Positions 60,507-64,000 of a stretch of DNA of 64,000 nucleotides are shown here, piece by piece (positions within the stretch are counted from its first letter, which is position 1; each line of letters opens with the position of its first letter). The position numbers were made by a program, and so were the translations under genes. The stretch covers positions 174,279 through 238,278 of the forward strand of contig JAXGRD010000005.1 in NCBI GenBank assembly GCA_040766105.1. Reading direction: 5' to 3'. Under the pieces are notes generated by a model. That model was not told the origin of the DNA. It worked only from the letters and a program-made list of their open reading frames with translations, and ran no database searches. The stretch is from JAXGRD01 sp040766105. GTDB lineage: Bacteria > Bacillota > Clostridia > Peptostreptococcales > Anaerovoracaceae.

Positions 60507-60552
60507 AAGAGCCTGTCTCAGTATCTGTGGATATTGAGGCGGCTCTTCTCTT
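60507..60552 (+). terminator. Terminator after the bicupin gene
   Basis: AAGAGCC (60507-60513) pairs with GGCTCTT (60541-60547), with a partly pairing CTCA/TGAG inside, then CTCTTTAT. The rest of the gap to 60790 holds no gene I can support. Confidence 0.6.
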
Positions 60553-60789
60553 TATATGTCATGTGATAGACAAAATCGGCTTTTAGTCATAGGGAGAGAA
60601 AATCGGTCCATATAGACAAAGGATATGGAAGATTTTTGCATATTGATATGATATCAAGAAGGTATAGCTAAAAGACTTTGCGGGAAAATGCAAAAAAGAA
60701 GAAAAACAGGCCGTTTTTTTAGTCACGACCGTCATCACAGACGAAAGTAGCTAAATTCCATGTGCTTAGAGTGGGCTTCCATTATAGTG

Positions 60790-62214
60790 TTATTTTTGTA
60801 CTGTTATCCTGTTTTCTTCATCCACGCCGATGACTTTTTCTTTTTTCTTCCGAAGGTCCTTGATGAACCGAATATCTTCTCCATCAATGACCTCCCCGGG
60901 GCAGAGGAAGGGGATGCCCGGTGGATAGGGGATGACGGAAGTAGCGCAGATTCTGCCCTCTGCGTCGTCAATGGGTATGTACTCCTTTTCCCTAGGGATT
61001 TGGTGGAGTTGGCGCTTCTTCGTCCATAGAGATGAAGAGACCACTTTGTCCGTTTGTGCCTCTATTTTCTTACCCTTGGAGTTCTCGGCAATTTCCTTAA
61101 TTGCTTCGTATAAGGCATCGTAGTCTTCTCTGGTATTTCCAATACCGCTCATGCACATGAGAATGTTTCCGGTGGTCAGCTCAGGGTAGATGTTCTTCTC
61201 GTTAAGAAGGTTCTCCAAGGCATTGCCGTCGATACCCAATGGGCTCATGTCCAAATTGATTTTCGTCTTGTCCATAAGGCCGGGGACGCTCATAATGCGG
61301 AGGCCCGGAATGGCTTCCAACTTTTCGTAAAGTTCACTGATGCCGTCATACCATCTATCAATTAGCTCTCCGCAATTCTCCCGGATGATGTCTGCTGCAA
61401 TATCCAAGGAAGTCATAAGGATATAGGAAGGGCTGGTGCTTTCGATGGCTTGCAATTTATCTTCTATCAAGTGTAAATCCACTCTATCGGAGTTGATGTT
61501 GAGGACGGCACTTTGGGTAAAGGATGGCAGGGTCTTGTGGATGCTGTTGATGATAATGTCTGCACCGGAGTCCTCTGCTGCTCTGGGGAAATCTGGACGC
61601 CCTGAAAAGAACTTTAAATGGGCGCCGTGGGCTTGATCAATAATCAAGACCTTGCCGTGTTGATGGACGACATCTGCGATTTTTTGGATGTCGCTGCAGA
61701 TGCCGTAGTAGTTTGGACTGGGAAGAATCACAGCCTCCGCATCCGGTTCTTTTTCTAGAAGACTTTGGATCTCTTCCGGTGAAATGGGACCGGAGATGCC
61801 GTATTCCTCCATGACTTCCGGATAGGCATAGACCGGTTGGATATGTCCTAGGGTCAAGGCGTTGAAAACGGATTTGTGGCAGTTCCTTGCCATAATCAGT
61901 TTCTTCCCGGGAGAAACGGTTGCCAGAATGGAGGCGATGATTCCGCCACTGGTGCCGTTTATGAGAAGATAAGACTTCTTGACGTGGTATAGCGAGCGGT
62001 ATTTATTTGCCGTATCTTTGATAATTCCTTCTGCCTGAAACAAGTTGTCTGCACCGGGAATCTCCGTCACATCGTAATCAACCAGGTGTTCTAAGAAGCT
62101 GGTATAGCCGTATTTGGCATAGAGGGCCGCACCTTTATGACCGGGCATGTGAAAGGATATGGGCTTTTCTCGCCTGTGTTCTGCGAGGAAATGTCTGATT
62201 CCAAGATTATACAT
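60790..62214 (-). CDS. speA: Orn/Lys/Arg decarboxylase, probably arginine decarboxylase
   Basis: PLP-dependent fold-III decarboxylase of the short Bacillus type, 474 residues. It has the N-terminal ISFHMPGHKG, the cofactor segment DQAHGAHL and the Schiff-base Lys in NSIHKTLPSFTQ. Because agmatinase is encoded ten bases upstream, arginine to agmatine is the most likely reaction; lysine or ornithine cannot be excluded. Confidence 0.87.
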   Translation of the reverse strand: MYNLGIRHFLAEHRREKPISFHMPGHKGAALYAKYGYTSFLEHLVDYDVTEIPGADNLFQAEGIIKDTANKYRSLYHVKKSYLLINGTSGGIIASILATVSPGKKLIMARNCHKSVFNALTLGHIQPVYAYPEVMEEYGISGPISPEEIQSLLEKEPDAEAVILPSPNYYGICSDIQKIADVVHQHGKVLIIDQAHGAHLKFFSGRPDFPRAAEDSGADIIINSIHKTLPSFTQSAVLNINSDRVDLHLIEDKLQAIESTSPSYILMTSLDIAADIIRENCGELIDRWYDGISELYEKLEAIPGLRIMSVPGLMDKTKINLDMSPLGIDGNALENLLNEKNIYPELTTGNILMCMSGIGNTREDYDALYEAIKEIAENSKGKKIEAQTDKVVSSSLWTKKRQLHQIPREKEYIPIDDAEGRICATSVIPYPPGIPFLCPGEVIDGEDIRFIKDLRKKKEKVIGVDEENRITVQK

Positions 62215-62224
62215 ATTTTCTTAC

Positions 62225-63217
62225 CTATTTGTTCTTCCTTATTTTTTCTAAGTAGGGAGAGTTGTTTTTGTAGTGTAATGCCATAATGGATGCGAATTCA
62301 TATCCTACGTGTGAGATTAGATTTGCCGTGATTTGATTGTGATCGTAGGTGGGGAGCATTTCCACCATGTCAAAGGCAACGAAATGAAGGCTTGCCAGGC
62401 TTCTGATGAGGGAAAGGGTTTCATGGCTGTTAAAGCCTTCCACCTCTACGGTGCCGGTACCCGGAGCACTTGCCGGGTCACAGAAGTCGATGTCAAAGGA
62501 GAAAAACACAGGTGCTTCGCCTACTCTCTCTTTTATTTCTTTTGTGACTTGTGCAAATCCCATAGTGCGCATCATATCGGCGGTGATGACTTTGATACCG
62601 ATTTCCTCTGCTTCCTCATATTCGTGAGGGTGGTACATGGAGCCTCTCATTCCCACGGAAATGCTGTGATCCAAATCCAAAAGACCTTCATGAGCAGCCC
62701 ATCGGAAGGGTGTTCCGTGGTTGTACTTCAGGCCAAAGGGTTCATCATCCGTATCGTTGTGTGCATCAAAGTGTACCAATGCAACCGGCCCGTATTTTTT
62801 TGCCACCGCCCGCAATTCACCTAAGGTGATGGAGTGGTCGCCGCCCATGCAAATGGGAACGATGCCGTTATCCAGAAGAGCCGTCATCTCTTCCTCGATG
62901 AGCCGATAGGTTTCCTCGATATTACCCGGGACAACGGGAAAATCGCCATAGTCTATTCCGGATATGTGTTCGAATATTTCCACCTTTTGGATGGGATTGT
63001 ATCTTCTCACCATCACAGAGACATCTCTGATTGCCTCCGGGCCGAACCTCTGTCCTGTCCTGTAACTGCCTCCCGTATCAAAGGGTATGCCTGCAAAGGC
63101 TACATCTATGTCCTTTCCGTTGCCCTTCACTTCGGTAATATGGGGAAGACGCATAAAGGTTCTTACGCCACAAAATTTTGGTGCTTTTAGGGAATCGACG
63201 GGATAGTATTTTTTCAT
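62225..63217 (-). CDS. speB: Agmatinase / ureohydrolase
   Basis: Two-manganese ureohydrolase of 330 residues that splits agmatine into putrescine and urea. All metal ligands are visible: GGDHSITLGEL, FDAHNDTDDE and FDIDFCDPA. Family marks include PFDTGGSYRTGQRFGPEAIRD. ATG 63217 follows GGAGG. It forms an operon with speA, giving a two-step route from arginine to putrescine. Confidence 0.92.
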   Translation of the reverse strand: MKKYYPVDSLKAPKFCGVRTFMRLPHITEVKGNGKDIDVAFAGIPFDTGGSYRTGQRFGPEAIRDVSVMVRRYNPIQKVEIFEHISGIDYGDFPVVPGNIEETYRLIEEEMTALLDNGIVPICMGGDHSITLGELRAVAKKYGPVALVHFDAHNDTDDEPFGLKYNHGTPFRWAAHEGLLDLDHSISVGMRGSMYHPHEYEEAEEIGIKVITADMMRTMGFAQVTKEIKERVGEAPVFFSFDIDFCDPASAPGTGTVEVEGFNSHETLSLIRSLASLHFVAFDMVEMLPTYDHNQITANLISHVGYEFASIMALHYKNNSPYLEKIRKNK

Positions 63218-63332
63218 TGTGATTGCCTCCTATGTGTAAAGAATGGTTATATTATCTTCCTACAAAATAGCATGTGGCACATGCAACAACAATTACACTA
63301 TAGTGGTATTTTTATACGACCATGAAATCTTC

Positions 63333-64000
63333 TCACAGGTCCTCATAAAGACTCGCTAATTCACGCCTACCGGAGACCTTCAGTTTTGAATAAATATTGG
63401 TAATATGTTTCTTAGTGGTGTACAAACTGATATTCAATTTATCGCTTATTTCCGCATTTTTCATGCCCGAGAGGATACAGTTGGTGATTTCTATCTCCCT
63501 GTTTGTCAATCCTATCTCAGCCAGTTTAGCACTGTTGATTATATATCTGTAGTTTTCGGATTCCATGGGCATCCCACGGAGTCGTATTTCGATATGCTTG
63601 GATAGAATTTCAAGAATAAAGAGCTCTTTTTCTGTAAAATCTCCTTGTTCAACTGTTCGGAAGAGGGTGATTTCAGCTATGGAAGTTTCCTTGTCTGCAA
63701 TGATGATCCCACCGCCATACTCAATTCCTTTGGGTAGAAGGGAGGCCTTGTGATAGTTATCCTTGGCATGGATTAAATGGGCCATCAACTGACTGTCCTT
63801 GTATGCCATTGTTTTCTTCTTACTGCCGGCGAGTCTGCTTAGATTGCTGGTGCGATAATCTTCTTCATATCTAGATGCGAAACTTTCACTAATGTTGACA
63901 AGATGAGGTTCAACTAGGCGATGATCCTTCTCTCTTTCCTCAATTAAATAGAACATGGCTTGGTCATAAGGAACCAAATACCAAATGGCGTCTAAAACAT
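63333..64000 (-). CDS. LuxR-type transcriptional regulator (N-terminus outside window)
   Basis: The frame runs open to the right edge, so the start is missing; at least 222 residues are seen. The N-terminal part looks like a GAF-type sensor (WYLVPYDQAMFYLIEE...), and residues about 60 before the end form a LuxR/NarL helix-turn-helix (LTNREIEITNCILSGMKNAEISDKLNISLYTTKKHITNIYSKL). It lies upstream of speB on the same strand with 115 bases between, so it may control speBA; that is inference. Confidence 0.85.
   Translation of the reverse strand, partial: VLDAIWYLVPYDQAMFYLIEEREKDHRLVEPHLVNISESFASRYEEDYRTSNLSRLAGSKKKTMAYKDSQLMAHLIHAKDNYHKASLLPKGIEYGGGIIIADKETSIAEITLFRTVEQGDFTEKELFILEILSKHIEIRLRGMPMESENYRYIINSAKLAEIGLTNREIEITNCILSGMKNAEISDKLNISLYTTKKHITNIYSKLKVSGRRELASLYEDL

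Noticed and set aside
1..64000. tRNA, rRNA or CRISPR arrays
   Set aside because: No T-arm-like GGTTCGAATC motif in an intergenic setting, no rRNA-like sequence and no regularly spaced repeat-spacer arrays were found by eye.

Overview
The window looks like chromosomal DNA of a strictly anaerobic, methylotrophic or amino-acid-fermenting Firmicute (Clostridia). The evidence is a six-gene Ech-type [NiFe] hydrogenase operon, pyruvate:ferredoxin oxidoreductase, a sortase-type surface protein, strong AGGAGG ribosome sites, and dimethylamine and trimethylamine methyltransferase genes that each carry one in-frame UAG at the pyrrolysine position. No pyl genes, corrinoid-activating protein or terminal methyl acceptor enzyme lie in the window, so they must be elsewhere.

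Layout. 1-4272: echA (cut by the left edge) to echF. 4340-14610: methylamine region, with an EutH-like permease, a sigma-54 activator, mtbC-mtbB, a BCCT transporter, a second activator and mttB-mttC. 14724-21280: a third activator and an operon of class III aminotransferase, archaeal-type GAPDH, archaeal-type PGK and a LarA-like enzyme. 21323-23556: Rieske protein and VWA/sortase-anchored protein. 23727-29210: nifJ, trxA, nhaC. 29325-36480: uvrB-uvrA, EamA transporter, pncB. 36480-38200: an IS3-family element inserted in a palindromic repeat. 38218-42818: fba, a 58-aa membrane peptide, RluA-type synthase, two signal peptidases, smpB, a small protein and an SGNH hydrolase. 42836-51524: AcoR-type activator divergent from acoABCL, then lplA. 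51754-55193: AEC transporter, GutM-like protein and a second AcoR-type activator. 55590-60476: M24 hydrolase, beta-hydroxyacid dehydrogenase, SSS symporter, two micro-membrane proteins and a bicupin. 60790-64000: arginine decarboxylase, agmatinase and a LuxR-type regulator cut by the right edge.

Regulation is dominated by sigma-54. Five enhancer-binding proteins each sit next to one clear -24/-12 promoter (GG and GC exactly 12 bp apart), at about 6986, 12418, 16317, 45149 and 55506, with a cassette-specific repeat upstream of each promoter. Ech hydrogenase and PFOR would couple ferredoxin oxidation to H2 and an ion gradient. The methyltransferases would feed methyl groups to a C1 pathway, and the other cassettes would bring in carbon or energy from acetoin and two unidentified substrates.

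The best candidates for something undescribed are two. The first is the aminotransferase/GAPDH/PGK/LarA operon, whose PGK has Asp where the Arg of the GRP motif is expected; I read it as a possible amino acid to semialdehyde to acyl phosphate to ATP route. The second is the M24/dehydrogenase/symporter/bicupin operon with its two 37-38 aa membrane peptides. All functions are inferred from reading the sequence; no database search was run.
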